From the NCBI GenBank assembly GCA_003415625.1, contig PYIU01000003.1, positions 6,696,001-6,760,000 of the forward strand: a stretch of 64,000 nt of DNA. The letters run 5' to 3'. Shown in pieces: positions 22,618 to 33,900 of the stretch (positions are counted from its first letter, which is position 1; each line of letters starts with the position of its first letter). Source of the stretch: Aquanectria penicillioides. Taxonomy: Eukaryota; Ascomycota; Sordariomycetes; Hypocreales; Nectriaceae. The notes under the pieces were generated by a model that saw only the letters and a program-made list of their open reading frames with translations, made no database searches and was not told where the DNA came from. The position numbers and the translations under genes were made by a program.

Positions 22618-23185
22618 ATGGTCAAAGTCAGCAGTTGGATCAAGAATCGGACACTCGAGATTATTGATGAGTACAAGAATAAAATTGACGAATGCGGGAT
22701 GATTCTCGACAATACTTCAATCACCATGCAAACTGTCAGTCCTCGGAAGTTTTCTAGAAATAACCTTGCGCTAACACAAATTCTCAACCAACAGATTTTG
22801 AATCACATCGCTCAGCACGATGCCACAGTCAACACAAACATATCAAAGGCAAATACATCCATAGCGCTAGACTTTAAACAGGATAATGCTCAAATGAGAT
22901 CGATTGCCCTCTTGACAATGATTTATCTCCCGGTTTCAGCCGTCGCCGTACATCATAACCTTTTTCTCTACTTCCCCACTATAACACTAATATTGCATCT
23001 AGTCGATCTTTAGCATGTCGATCTTTGACTGGTCGCCTGAAGCAGGTGCAATTGTTTCAAAATATCTGTGGGTATTTATCGTTCTGTCACTCAGTCTGAC
23101 GGCTTTCACCGTTGCAGTCTGGTACCTTGCTACCTACAGGCAGAAGAAAAAGGCAGTTTCGCTGGATGATCTTGAGGTGGGATAA
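22618..23185 (+). pseudogene. CorA-like membrane protein, C-terminal part only
   Basis: Exons 22618-22734, 22795-22947 and 23003-23185 encode 150 aa in one frame. Introns are GTCAGT/CAACAG (60 nt) and GTACAT/TCTAG (55 nt). The reading SWIKNRTLEIIDEYK, then ILNHIAQHDATVN, then LLTMIYLPVSAVASIFSMSI and a second helix (WVFIVLSLSLTAFTVAVWYL) is the usual end of fungal CorA-like proteins: a helical stalk, then two membrane helices joined by a short loop with SMSIFDW in place of the GMN of true magnesium channels. The large N-terminal domain is absent; upstream sequence is stop-interrupted and adjoins a kinase. It is probably a 5'-truncated remnant, possibly still expressed from the local ATG. Confidence 0.6.
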
Positions 23186-23791
23186 ACCTGGATCTGATAG
23201 CCATCTAGAAGGGAGTCCCGTACAACGCGGAGATGGTCAAGGTAGGTGGGAAGCGAGAAGTAGAGACTGTTAAATGAGAAAAAATAACAAAATATTGACG
23301 TAAAGTAAAATAAAATAATGATAAAATATTATTTATTCATTATTTATTTTATTATTGTATTTTATTTTATTTCCTTATATTTACTTCATTCTTCCTTGTG
23401 TCAGTGGACCTTATCCATTCAAGACACTGGGGAGGCGGAATGTGTCTCCTGGATAGGTAGTCCCATTATTCCAATGGCATTGGGCTATCCGATTACCATG
23501 TTCGCGCTAGCTTCCTTGGATTCTTGACTTTAGGCAGTCCGAAGAGGAAGATCATGGCCAATCGATTTTGACCATTATTTAGCGTAGAGAGACCGAGCTC
23601 AAGTTAAAATATTATTAATTCATTCGAGTGATCTTGCATTTATAAGCAGAGTAGTTCCATTGTCGGAAAACCTTACGGAGTTGTTACTGATAAAAAGCAT
23701 GGCCGCTTTCACAATAGCAGGCATGAGCAATTTTAGACTGTGACAAAACCACCCAAAAGATACTTTTATTTCTTAATTCAGAAATCTGATC
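23186..23791. other. Intergenic with a very A/T-rich tract
   Basis: Bases about 23280-23395 are almost pure A/T (TTATTTATTTTATTATTG type). The rest is the leader side of the NmrA-like gene. No gene recognised. Confidence 0.55.
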
Positions 23792-25035
23792 ATGTCAGTC
23801 ACCAAAATTATCACGGTATATGGCGCTACGGGAGCCCAAGGAGGGAGCGTTGTGCGCTCCTTATTGCGTGACCAAAGTGGCCTCCTGAAGGTGCGAGCCA
23901 TCTCACGGAATGCCGATTCAGAGGCAACTAGAGCCCTCTCATCTGCTGGTGTTGAAGTAGTTCAGGCTGATGGTTTCCATCCGGAACAACTGGTTGCTGC
24001 CTTTTCTGGAAGCTGGGGTGTGTTTGTGAATACCAACTCAGATGACCCCGTAGGTTATCGATAAACCCCGGTCTGTTCAACATGGAGTCTGCAATGCTGA
24101 TTACGTCTAGTCAGTGGGAAAGCCAAGCGGTCCAAGCGAAACAGATATTGGGAAAGGGGTTGTTGACGCTGCTGAGAAAGCCGGGGTGAAACATTTCGTC
24201 TACAGCGGTTTAGCATCAGCATCCAACATCACAAACGGGGAAATTCCTGTCGAATGTTTCGATGGTATGTCCGAATCACACACACTCTCTCTCATCCTCT
24301 TTCTTTTCTTATTATCACAATCATACCAAGAGAACTTCCAGGTATTTCTCTGATCATTGAGCGTAGAAAAATACGCCATCTCGGAATATGCACGATCCAA
24401 AGGCTCTTTTCGCAGTGTTGTGGTTGTAAGCCCGGGCTGGTATATGGAAAACTTTCTTGATAAAGAATTGTCTCGCCCTTTTGGTGGCTTCCCACATTTT
24501 TTAGATGAGCAAGGCTACTTGACCCTCCACTGGCCACACTGGGGCGGAAATGATGCGGCCCCTTTTACCGCCATCGAGGCCGACTTTGGGGACTACATGC
24601 TTGGTGTATTTTTGGAACCGGAAAAATATCACGGTCAATTTATACAAGGCCTCAGTCAATCTCGCACCCTGGACCAAGTAACAGAGGATTTCCAAGAAGG
24701 TACGTCGATGGCGCTATTATTTCGCGTCAACTATGCCCCATTATGCATTGGCGAGTACCTGCAGACTGATTCGTCAAGCTACGGGCAAATTGGCCCGTTT
24801 CGTACCCATCGAAGACTGGAGGTCTATCGAGACGTTTGACGACAGGTTTATGGTTACTGTTAAAGGAATGTTCGGCTTCTGCCAGCATTCTGGAGGCTTG
24901 TACTTTGGCGCACCTAACGATTCAGCAACCGCGTTACGACTTAAGCAAGCGGCGATGTCTGCACAGGGTAGAGATGCCAAGGAGGCAAGACTACTTACAC
25001 TACAGGAGTTCTTCAAGGCCCACTTCGCCGGTTAA
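23792..25035 (+). CDS. NmrA-like NAD(P)-binding protein
   Basis: Four exons, 23792-24049, 24111-24264, 24367-24699 and 24779-25035, add up to exactly 334 codons (333 aa). Introns are GTAGGT/TCTAG, GTATGT/CGTAG and GTACGT/TCAAG. The N-terminal Rossmann motif is GATGAQGG (residues 10-17), followed by VRAISRN and then VKHFVYSGL at the end of strand 5. PGWYMENFLD and LGVFLEPEKYHGQ are family features of the NmrA/HSCARG group, which is atypical SDR and mostly lacks the catalytic Tyr-Lys pair. Members sense the NADP/NADPH ratio or act as reductases; NmrA itself controls nitrogen-regulating GATA factors. This copy is one of the many HSCARG-like fungal paralogues, and I cannot assign a role. Confidence 0.9.
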
Positions 25036-25453
25036 AACTATTGGTCTCGGATCGCTCCACACGAGGAGCGTCTCTGGACAACTATGTACAGTTGCTTGTT
25101 AGATGGTAAAGATTATCACAGTTAAGGTCAGCTGAGGGATTCTAGAACATAACAATCGGTAGCTCTCAATTAGAAAGGAAACTAGGTGTTTATCGAAATT
25201 CTTTGAAAAGTTCTAGTCGTATCGGTACAGGTCTTCACTCGGAAATTCTAAGGTGCGAGCAGACCCTGAGTGTCGACAGCAGTTGTGTAGTAAGGTGTCA
25301 GGATATCCCTCGAGTAAGTTTCTCGGGTGCTTTGGTTGCCTCGGTGATGAGAGCTTACTCAAGTGTCGTTGTGGCTCGCTGGATTGGAGCGACGGATGTC
25401 ATGGCAATCCCTACCATGCGTGTGTCTCCGGGTCGGCGGAACGGGTCAGTGAC
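25036..25453. other. Intergenic, convergent
   Basis: Spacer between the NmrA-like gene (+) and the small membrane protein (-). No gene seen. Confidence 0.5.
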
Positions 25454-25699
25454 TTAGGACCACCACCATCTGCTGGAGCTTTGCTTCTTGAGGTCATTGA
25501 ACTTCTGGGAGAAGGTCGATCGCTGCTGTTCGGTGATGCTGGTTCCCACTGTGTCCAAGACCTTCAAGTGCTCCTTCCTGAGCTCTTCAAATCCAGCATC
25601 CAGCTCCTTGTGCCAAGGGTAGAGGACGAAAACCTGGAAACACAGCGCCGAGCTGGCCACCACGAAGTTGGTCACGGAGATAGCTCGTGTCACTATCAT
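25454..25699 (-). CDS. Small single-pass membrane protein, probably mitochondrial
   Basis: 81 aa from the ATG at 25699 (MIVTRAISVTNFVV). The frame is open further upstream but lacks another ATG. The N-terminus has one arginine and then a hydrophobic helix (AISVTNFVVASSALCFQVFVLY) with a following YPWHKELDAGFEELRKEH helix and a polar tail ending SSSRWWWS. This matches my memory of a short protein found across Sordariomycetes and often mislabelled as a mitochondrial phosphate carrier; it is far too short to be a carrier. The function is unknown. A longer ORF on the other strand covers the same bases but has no family features. Confidence 0.6.
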   Translation of the reverse strand: MIVTRAISVTNFVVASSALCFQVFVLYPWHKELDAGFEELRKEHLKVLDTVGTSITEQQRSTFSQKFNDLKKQSSSRWWWS

Positions 25700-26727
25700 C
25701 GTTGCAAAAGGAGTTCTCCCGGGTTGAGGATGGTCAAATGTCCTGGCGGATGCCGGTGGAGAAAATTGACTCAAAACGCAGAGAAGTCTCCGGTGCTGGG
25801 CGCTGGAACTGACGTGAATATACTGTCGCAAAATCTCTCAAAAGCAATTGGATACAAAAGAAAACCAGACGAACCAGTCTCAACAGTATTGCACAAGGAG
25901 TGGATGAGGCTAAAGAGCAGGATTAAGCTCAATTGAGGTTACATGAAGATGTTGTGATGGGGAAAAAATCGAGGGTTTCACAGCATTTCTCGGGATATTC
26001 TCCGGTACCGGGAAAGCCCGTCTTCTCACATGCCGCTCGGTCCGAGGCCTGGAATCGAAAAGTGGTCTGATCTTTTGAGCCCAAAGTTTGTTATAAGTGG
26101 ATCCATCGGGGTTCTGGCCATTGGCCGCAGTCGGCGACTCATGTTACATTCGGCTGTCACTTGAGGTTGAGGGGCCATCCCTGCTGACAGCGAGTTCATC
26201 TTGCATCCCGCGTGGCAGGAATGATCTGATAAGAGAAAGGAACCAATTGCCAATAAGATCATATCTCTATCTCTTCAATGGGACGCCCGTTGAAAGCAGC
26301 ATTAAAGCGAGAATTTGGAGGTAAAATGGTGGAGGCGTTGGAGAAATATTGGCGTTGCTAACCCCCAGGTTGTTGCCTGTCAGGATTCTGACAATGCCGG
26401 TTGAATCTGCTGCCCAATTTACGTCACAGGACCCAAAAGAAACGTAACAGAATCACCATCATAAGGAGAAAATTTTCCGTTGTTTTCTTTCATGCTGGGG
26501 GAAAAACTATCCATCGATCCCTGGGCGGAACGAAACCTGCTGCGCATTCAGTTGAGGCAATGGTACGTAGAAAATATCGCATGCTACCATTTGCAACTGA
26601 ATAGGTACCGTTCAAGTCACAGAAAACGGCATAAAATGTTCAAGGTACTGCTAGATAATCTTGTATTTCCTTTCAAGTATCTAACTTCATGGCACACTCC
26701 TCACCGAGCGGGCCGTGAATTCATTTG
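25700..26727. other. Intergenic
   Basis: About 1 kb between the small membrane protein's start and the NRAMP stop, both on the minus strand. ORFs are short and unrecognised. It should include the small gene's promoter. Confidence 0.5.
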
Positions 26728-28741
26728 TTACTCGCCTCTTCCCAAGAGAACCAGGTTTGCCACGTTCATTGCAGCAATGATGAGCCAAACAAGTCCTGCA
26801 ATCGCCGATACATACCACGGGTTTGCCATGGTCACGTTGCCTTCACTATCAGTTCTCGATCGTACCCGCCCAATGCGTCTCTCTGTTTGATCACCTTCTA
26901 CAAGATCAACGGGCAACCTGTCCCCGCTAGCCTGGACAGTCATGTACTTCTTGCGACATGTGAAATAAATTAGGGGAGCTGTGACAAAAGGGAGCACGAT
27001 GCTAAGCACCACCTGCGATGCGTTTAGGGCCTGGCTCAGACCCGATCGGCCTACAGCACCTGCGATGATGATGCTAGGGGTGATGCTGATACTTCGGGTC
27101 ATCAGACGGCGGAGCCACGGCCGCATTCTCAACCTCAATGCTCCTTCGCTGACCATCTGTCCAGCAATAGTGCAAACAATTCCGGCAGATACGCCAGATA
27201 GTAACAATGCCAGTGCGAAGATAGTGCCTGCGATTGGAGATACGGAGTCAGAGAGCAATTGGTGGATGCTAAAGATGTCTGCATCCGAGGCATCTGCGTT
27301 TCCATACAAGGAAACACCGGCAACAATTAGAATGGCTGAATTTACAAACAACGCAAACGTAAAGAGCGAGATAGCCAGTTCGGCGATCGAGAATCTAATC
27401 GAGTATCGTATAGCCTCGAGCGACGGGACATAGGTTGCTTTATCGGTATCATCCTCACTGAAGGACGGTGCAGACTGTGCGGGTGGTATCAAGCCATGCT
27501 TCTCATCATAAGCTCGAAGACGGGGTTGTACAATGCCTGAGCCGAGATAGAGACTATGGGGCATCACGGTCGCTCCTAGAATGCCGCAAGCTTGGTAAAG
27601 ACTATCGTTTGTTAGATGTGAAATATGCCATTGGCAGGGTTTCGACAGAGCTTACCCCTGCTGCTCGATCAATGCGCTTGAGGGCAAGTATCCTTTGAAG
27701 ACTTGTCCAACAGGTGTGCCCTTGATCATAGACAACTGAACGCAAAAGCAGATGACCACAGCGAGAACAAGGCACACAATGAAGTATTCAAATATCCGCA
27801 GGCCTTTCATGGATCCGTGAGGGCGATAGAAGAGAAGAATGATCATGACATCAAGAATGGAAATTGCACAACCAGCTACCAGAGGCACTGCAGGGGCAAG
27901 TAGGTTCAACCCGATGGCAAAACCAATCACCTATTAAGTTTGTAAGTTTTGGAGGGACCTTGCATCGATGAACAGAACGCAAAACTTTGCATTAACACTC
28001 CAATCATTGCCACTTACCTCTGCAATGTCTGTAGCTATGATGGCTGCCTCGGCAAACAAATACAGGATCAAATTCAACCATCGCGGGAGGAAGGCCCGAC
28101 AGGCTTCAGCTAGGTTCAGGCCAGTGACGGTGCCAAGTCTAATACAGAGAGTCTGGAGCAGGATGGCAAATATGTTTGACAGCAGGACGATAAAAAGCAG
28201 CCTGAAGCGATAAGATGCACCTGCAGCAACATCTGTGGAGTAGTTTCCAGGATCAACTTCGCAAGGGAGGTATGTTAGTTCGTCTGAAGAAGATTGCCGG
28301 CTGCTGGAACTAGGACCTACTGTACGCGACGGAAATCATGAAGCCAGGCCCGATAAAGGAACTAAACTTGACAATGACATTCCTGACGCGATCGAACAGG
28401 CTTGGGTCGTCTCTTCGAGGCGGAAGAGAGGACGAGGGGGGTGGGAGAGGAGTGGACAATTGAGACGCCAGCTCCTCTCCCGTATGCTGGCCAACGACGA
28501 CATCATTGGCCAGCGTGGAGGAGGTTCCTCCGTCCCGCGGGCTTGGATCGGCGTCGGATCTATCGGGCGCTGTTGGTGGTGGATCGCCCGTCGTCAGATT
28601 CTTGTCATCACCCTTCAATTCCCTGGAATTGGCCATGCCATTGAGGTCCTCGTTGGTCGTCAGATCATTGGAGAGCGGATTGGGGCTCTGGTTGAAGCCG
28701 TCTCCCTCGTAGGGCTCTTCAGTGCGAGAGGTACGGTTCAT
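26728..28741 (-). CDS. NRAMP family divalent-metal transporter (Smf type)
   Basis: Four exons, 28741-28321, 28256-28018, 27930-27656 and 27601-26728, give exactly 603 codons (602 aa). Introns are GTAGGT/CGAAG, GTAAGT/AATAG (87 nt) and GTAAGC/GATAG (54 nt). About 120 disordered, Pro/Ser-rich residues precede the membrane core. The two metal-binding signatures are present: DPGN in helix 1 (FIGPGFMISVAYIDPGNYSTD, completed across intron 1) and MPH in helix 6 (ILGATVMPHSLYLGS). About 11-12 helices follow. These carriers use the proton gradient to move Mn2+ or Fe2+ across the plasma membrane, endosome or vacuole. Which membrane is unclear. Together with the siderophore transporter it is the second metal-uptake gene in the window, 10 kb away. 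Confidence 0.93.
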
Positions 28742-29358
28742 GGCGAAGACTAAAGGGGAACAGGCCCTGGCAACTACCGAGATTGAAGTTGGTTGATGTC
28801 GCGTGCTCGCCGGCAGGTTCCGGTCACTGTCAGCTCGTGGGTTGGTCTGGCGTAGCAGGGTTTGGCCTGACAGATCAGGTGACGGCAGCCAGACGGACAG
28901 ACGAGGCCTGAGTCGTGGAGGAGGGTTTTGCGATTTTGGCAGATGAGATCTCGGTCAAGGCTGTGGCAGCTATGGACGAGGTTCGGTGTGTTTTCGTCAT
29001 CGCCAAGACCTTTTGCCAGCTGCATCAAATACATCGCAATGCGGCTCACCGGCACTGTAGTGCCACTGAAAGGCTCCATCACAACAACCCAATCATGCAC
29101 CCCGTCGGCCCGCCGCTTCACCGGGAACCCGCAATCTCCCGACTGCCGTTTTCTCAAGCTGCCAACGTTCAGTCAAAGGTTTTATTTATGGTTACAACTT
29201 AAACTTGCATCCGGCTTTGACGCTTCAATTGTCTTCCTTGCAGCCTTTGTGGAATCGAACAGACAAGACGCCCCAGCATCGGGGTACACTCCTCCACTCC
29301 GCCACCTTCCCCTCCCCTCCCCATCCCCCTCCCCACATGCCAAATTCATCCGTTTAAT
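28742..29358. other. Intergenic, NRAMP promoter side
   Basis: Upstream of NRAMP and downstream of the GNAT gene, both minus strand. A C/T-rich stretch lies at about 29290-29340. No gene recognised. Confidence 0.5.
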
Positions 29359-30256
29359 TTACTCGGCAACTTGCCCAATTTGCTTGGCCCCTCTTGGCTC
29401 CCGCATCATGACCGTGTGCACATATGTGCCGCGTTCGTCAAGTTGTGATACAATTGTATCCTGAGTCTTGAAGTCGAACTTCTCATAAAATCCTGTCGCC
29501 TCCTGCGATGACTCAACCCAGCAAATAAGGCCATTCTCATCCGCAATCTTCGTAGCCCAGTTCATATGCAGGGATGCCGCCCCCGTCCTTTGGCTAGTCG
29601 GCGACGTTGCGAGAAGCTCAAGATCTAAATTAAGCAATGCATAATGTTAGCACCGGTCCTCAAAGCCTATCACCATCTCTTCGACCCCAAGTCAAAACCA
29701 GGAGGCCATACGTATATGAGGGCGCTCCCCCAGGACCCGTTCCCGAATAACCTTCATCTTGTCCGTAAATTCGGTCGCAAATACTTCATTCAGTCCCCCT
29801 GATTTACTTGGAGCGGCGGATATTTCATCCTCACTTGGCATTATCAAATCTATCATGGCCATTAGAATTACACCATCACATATGCTTTGGGGGGGGGGGG
29901 GGGGGGGGGGGGTTCCCATGGATGGTGCTATTCTCCCTCGTCTTAAAATCGCCGTCAGGAAGCAGTCCGGTCAACACACCTGGGTTCTTCAACTTGTCAC
30001 CCACTTCTGTAAATCCAAAGGACCACTTGGAAAAACTAATCGCTTGCCCAGTTTCTAAATCGATGACTTTTTTGTAGTGAGCCGACTTGTTACCGTAAGC
30101 GCGCGGCCAGCGGGCCGCCACGTCGGCTATCTGTTGCTCTGCGCTCCATATCGGAAACAACGCCAAGTGAAACGGGCTCTCAATAAAAGCCGTTACAAAA
30201 ACGTATCCTACCTCAGCCCCGTCTGAGAGCAGTGCATCACATAATTCGAAAGGCAT
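29359..30256 (-). CDS. GNAT-family N-acetyltransferase interrupted by a C24 tract (frame break)
   Basis: Two exons, 30256-29712 and 29624-29359, with a GTATGG/TTTAG intron of 87 nt. The start is MPFELCDALLSDGAEV at 30256, typical for this fungal GNAT group; the frame stays open upstream. The first part reads to ENSTIHGN followed by prolines. The second part contains EVFATEFTDKMKVIRERVLGERPHI, then LELLATSPTSQRTGAASLHMNWATKIADENG and EATGFYEKFDF, the acetyl-CoA-binding core (Q/RxxGxG/A relative QRTGAA). Between them lies a run of 24 C (29889-29912 on the plus strand as G). With 24 bases the two parts are out of frame; a tract of 23 or 26 would join them into one protein of about 270 aa. Either the tract length is misread or the gene is off in this strain. 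Confidence 0.7.
29889..29912. repeat. Homopolymer of 24 G (C on coding strand) inside the GNAT gene
   Basis: An uninterrupted run of 24 G on the plus strand, read as a proline run in the minus-strand gene. Runs of this size slip in replication and are hard to sequence. Confidence 0.95.
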
Positions 30257-30821
30257 GCTGTTCGTGGACAAAATATTATACCAACTAAGGGTTGGCGGAT
30301 GAATCGGCCACTCGGCGTGATGCAGGGCTCCTTGGGGTTTTTTTTTTCGAGATGACGTTATTGAGCAGATGAGGTGAAAGTGTAAATGGAGATTCCTCCA
30401 GTAAACGAGGAGGTGGGGTGCTTTAAGATAGGAACACCCCTGGTCCATTTCTGATCGAGCTGCATGTGTTGTCGTCAAATGTTCCCTCATGCATGCAAAA
30501 GTTCCTGAGCGTATAGTAGGGAACAAGAACTGACATTTTGGTGGTTACTTACAAGCATCAAGCAGTAACTACACTCTGAGGCTGGAACTTGCAGTCAGTT
30601 CTAAGAGCCGTAGTAAAATGCCAGAGAGGTATCTATGCTGCAGCAGAATCGTGACACAATCTGAGGGGTTTCCCTCCTGGTTTTCGGTGAATACATAGTG
30701 GATAACCTATCAAAATTGATCATGATTGCAAAAAAGGAACAAGGCTTATTTATCTAGTTTGGCATGCATGGTTAAGACTAAATCTTCAAAACAGAACAAA
30801 AAAACGAAGAAACACTTCATG
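30257..30821. other. Upstream region of the GNAT gene
   Basis: The GNAT frame is open back to 30526 but with low-quality coding character. Nothing else recognised before tRNA-Ser. Confidence 0.45.
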
Positions 30822-30903
30822 CGACGCGGGCCTGATTCGAACAGACGCCTCCGAGGAGATGTGATTTCTAGTCACACGCATTAGACCACTCTGCCACCGC
30901 GCC
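30822..30903 (-). tRNA. tRNA-Ser (anticodon AGA)
   Basis: The minus strand folds into an 82-nt tRNA with a long variable arm. The acceptor stem pairs GGCGCGG with CCGCGTC (one G-U). The D arm is GCAGAGTGGTCTAATGC, the anticodon loop reads GACTAGAAATC with AGA, the variable arm is TCTCCTCGGAGGC, and the T arm is GTCTG-TTCGAAT-CAGGC. The discriminator base is G, as expected for eukaryotic tRNA-Ser. No intron. Confidence 0.95.
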
Positions 30904-33900
30904 TGACGCTGGCTTGTCTCGGCAATGCGGCGAAAACATTTAGCTTATAAATGAATCAGAGGAAATTCCTCAACAGACCTGACCCATTTGTGTTTTTCAG
31001 AGTCTTTTTCCTTTTTTTGTAACTAATTATGTTGATTTTGAATCAGGAGTCCAAGATTTCAGATGGGCGGATAACGATAATGATCCACTCATATCCTTTG
31101 TTGATCCTCTTTCTCCACGACGATCCCGATGACCAGATGTTAACAGCAGCGTTAAAGATCGCGTAGGTTACATAGAGCAGCCAATTGTGAAATGAGGCAG
31201 ATTTGTTCGCCTCTTTGGTTCCATTGGTACTTCGCTTATGTAGCTATTTTACCGGGGTTGAGAACCTGATTCCCGAACGCCCAGGCCACTACCAAGAAAA
31301 TCAAACATCTCGTGTGGCAAAATAGATGGTTCTGGAAATCACATCCAAATCAGGCAAAGATCTCTTCAATCTGTCCCTCCTCCACGATTGTGCTCATATT
31401 CATTTTAAATAATCAACTCATCTCTCCTTGCATGGTTCTGTGCGAGAACAGAGACAATCCGTCAACCCAGAAAAACCACATGGAATTACCCACGAGCCAA
31501 TCTCTTGCAGCAATTGAGATTGTGATGTACACTGAAGCGAGTTTATTTATTTTTCAAAAAGAGCATGAGCGACCTGCAGTATCACCCCTCGATCACAAAA
31601 CCTATCCTTTTTCGTTGAAGCTCAGTAACACCTAACCACTCCCACTCCATTCACACTCCTTGCCGCTCAGTCATTATGATCATTACGGCATCATGAAGAC
31701 CTCAAGTTATTCATGAGATGCTAGATTTCAAGATACGCAGGTATCGTCAGAATCTCCTTTATCCCTTCAATACACGATCTCTGAACATGTCTGACATAAA
31801 AGGTTCGTTGACATTGAAGATTGCCCTAGTTCAAGGTAGCTGGACAAGAAATAGCACCAGAGGGTATCCAGTCTCAAGCCAATCTACACTTCCCATTAAA
31901 GCAGGCCCTGGAAGTCGAATCACGAATCCTTATTGTGGATACAGAAACTTCCTTCAGTTAAGGAGGCAATATTCATTTTCTCGACACCCCATGTCGAGGC
32001 TTTAAAGGGTTGCCTAACTAGCCGTGCACGCCAGAGACCAGTCATGAGCTACACCAGGCAGAGGTGGAAAAGAAAGAAACAAAGAGAGCATATTATCATT
32101 GACAGTTAGGCTCTCGCGTTATATCGACCAGACGTTGACACAAAATTTTGACAAACAAGTTATATTGTGGCAAGGAGAACACGTCTTTCGCTGCGCCTGC
32201 GCCTCCACGACTGTTTCCAATCCAGAAATCTACATCAAAACCATTGGCAGGGATCCATCTTCGAGTGGTCTCTTCGGTGACTCCGAAGATGGGTCAGGGG
32301 GGGCGGGGGGGCGAAGGGATACGCAATCTCAAGCAGACTTGGGGGTCATGAGGATCCTAGATTCGTCTGCTAGTCAGGGGATTGTTGAAAGATGGCACGC
32401 CAACACGGAAACGGAGAATGGAAGTCGCTGTCCAACTCGGATACCTTGTTGCTCCGCCGCTCGATATCGCCGGGACATTGTGGCAATCCAGCTACATTCA
32501 CACAGGGCTTACCTCGGTGCCCGAGACTAGATGCCCCAGCTCAGGGGCATATCCGACTCGTCGTCAATCGAATGCTCGAGCGCTGCATGATACCTTGCCA
32601 GCATTGGCTTTGGGTTGCATGGGCGCTTCGCGGATGTAAAACCGTGACACGGCGTCGAAAAGTGGCTAAGCCATGGTCACTTCGCAAACATGCACCCAAA
32701 AGAAAAAACAGACTTTAACGTTCTACAAGCAAGCTCAGAAGCATGCCATATGACGTCAGAGGGTCTTGGTGGAAGGTATGAAGCTTCAATCTTGTGATCA
32801 TGTTGCAGGGTCATCGAAACTTCTAGAGTTGAGGCCGGTTTCCATGGAATTCGACATTGGGGGCCCAATGACGTCAATGAGGCTTCGGGGAATCGACATG
32901 TCGAGCATGGATGACCCCACCTCAAGCCCACTCGGTCCGGGTTGGGACCCAGGTTGTCGGGTCTCACAACAGGACCGCCTGGAGGGCCGCCCGGGGAAAA
33001 AAACTCAACGAGGAGCAAACCCTCCCCCCTCCCCCCCGCGAGCAAACAACCCCATAGTACCCTCAAAGTCCCTTGTTTGATTTTCACAAGTTGGAGAGAG
33101 CTGGGCCAATAAGGCTCCCACGGCTGGGCGATTGCTCTCGTGTGCGCGACGACGGGATCCACCCCTAATAAGCCTCTCCGCCCCCCGTTGAAAATGGTGC
33201 CTGGTAGAGCGGAAGATTACTCCCACACCGCTTGCGGGTGCACAATGCGCCCCCCACTGGCCCACATGGATTCAATTTGTACAGTACAGCGGTTTGGAAA
33301 CATCCATGCTTGGGTTGCATGAGTGGAAGTGGTTGTGGCAATCGAAGGGTCTCGAAGCCATGAAAAAGCCCAACCGCCAGCAGGGGAGCAGGGGTCCCAG
33401 GGTCAAGCCACAATTCCTTGTTGATCACTTCCACCAGAACGGCGCTCAGCACCTTTTGGCAGCACAGGAAGCATGTGACGCATCATTTTCTCGGCCAGCT
33501 TCTGCACGACGCTGGCAAAATCAGCCAACCACGGCAACCAGGGCGTCAGGCCGTCGGTCTGCAATGTGTGTCCTGTCATTCACAGACACTCAAGGTCGAA
33601 AATGCGAGGTGCGGAGAAGATGGCGCCCTCGTGGCGGGGAGCAGTGGGAGCCTCCGGGTGTTACCAAAACGGTAGATCGAACAGCGTCGAATTGAGCCGT
33701 GGGGTTCCATGGCTGCATCTTGCACAAACTCTTCAAGGAGCAAGACCATTGACGAGAGCGGCTTTGCCCATGACAATCCGGGCATGTCTTACGAGTTACG
33801 ACTAACCCCGGAACTTTGATCAGCGCAGCGCCACACCTGCGGCCCACATGCGTGTCTGTCAGTTCCTGTCATTCAAGAGATGAGGTTGAGCACAAGCCGA

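Noticed and set aside
25253..25936. Plus-strand ORF of 227 codons
   Set aside because: Overlaps the small membrane protein on the other strand and shows no family pattern; kept out for lack of support.
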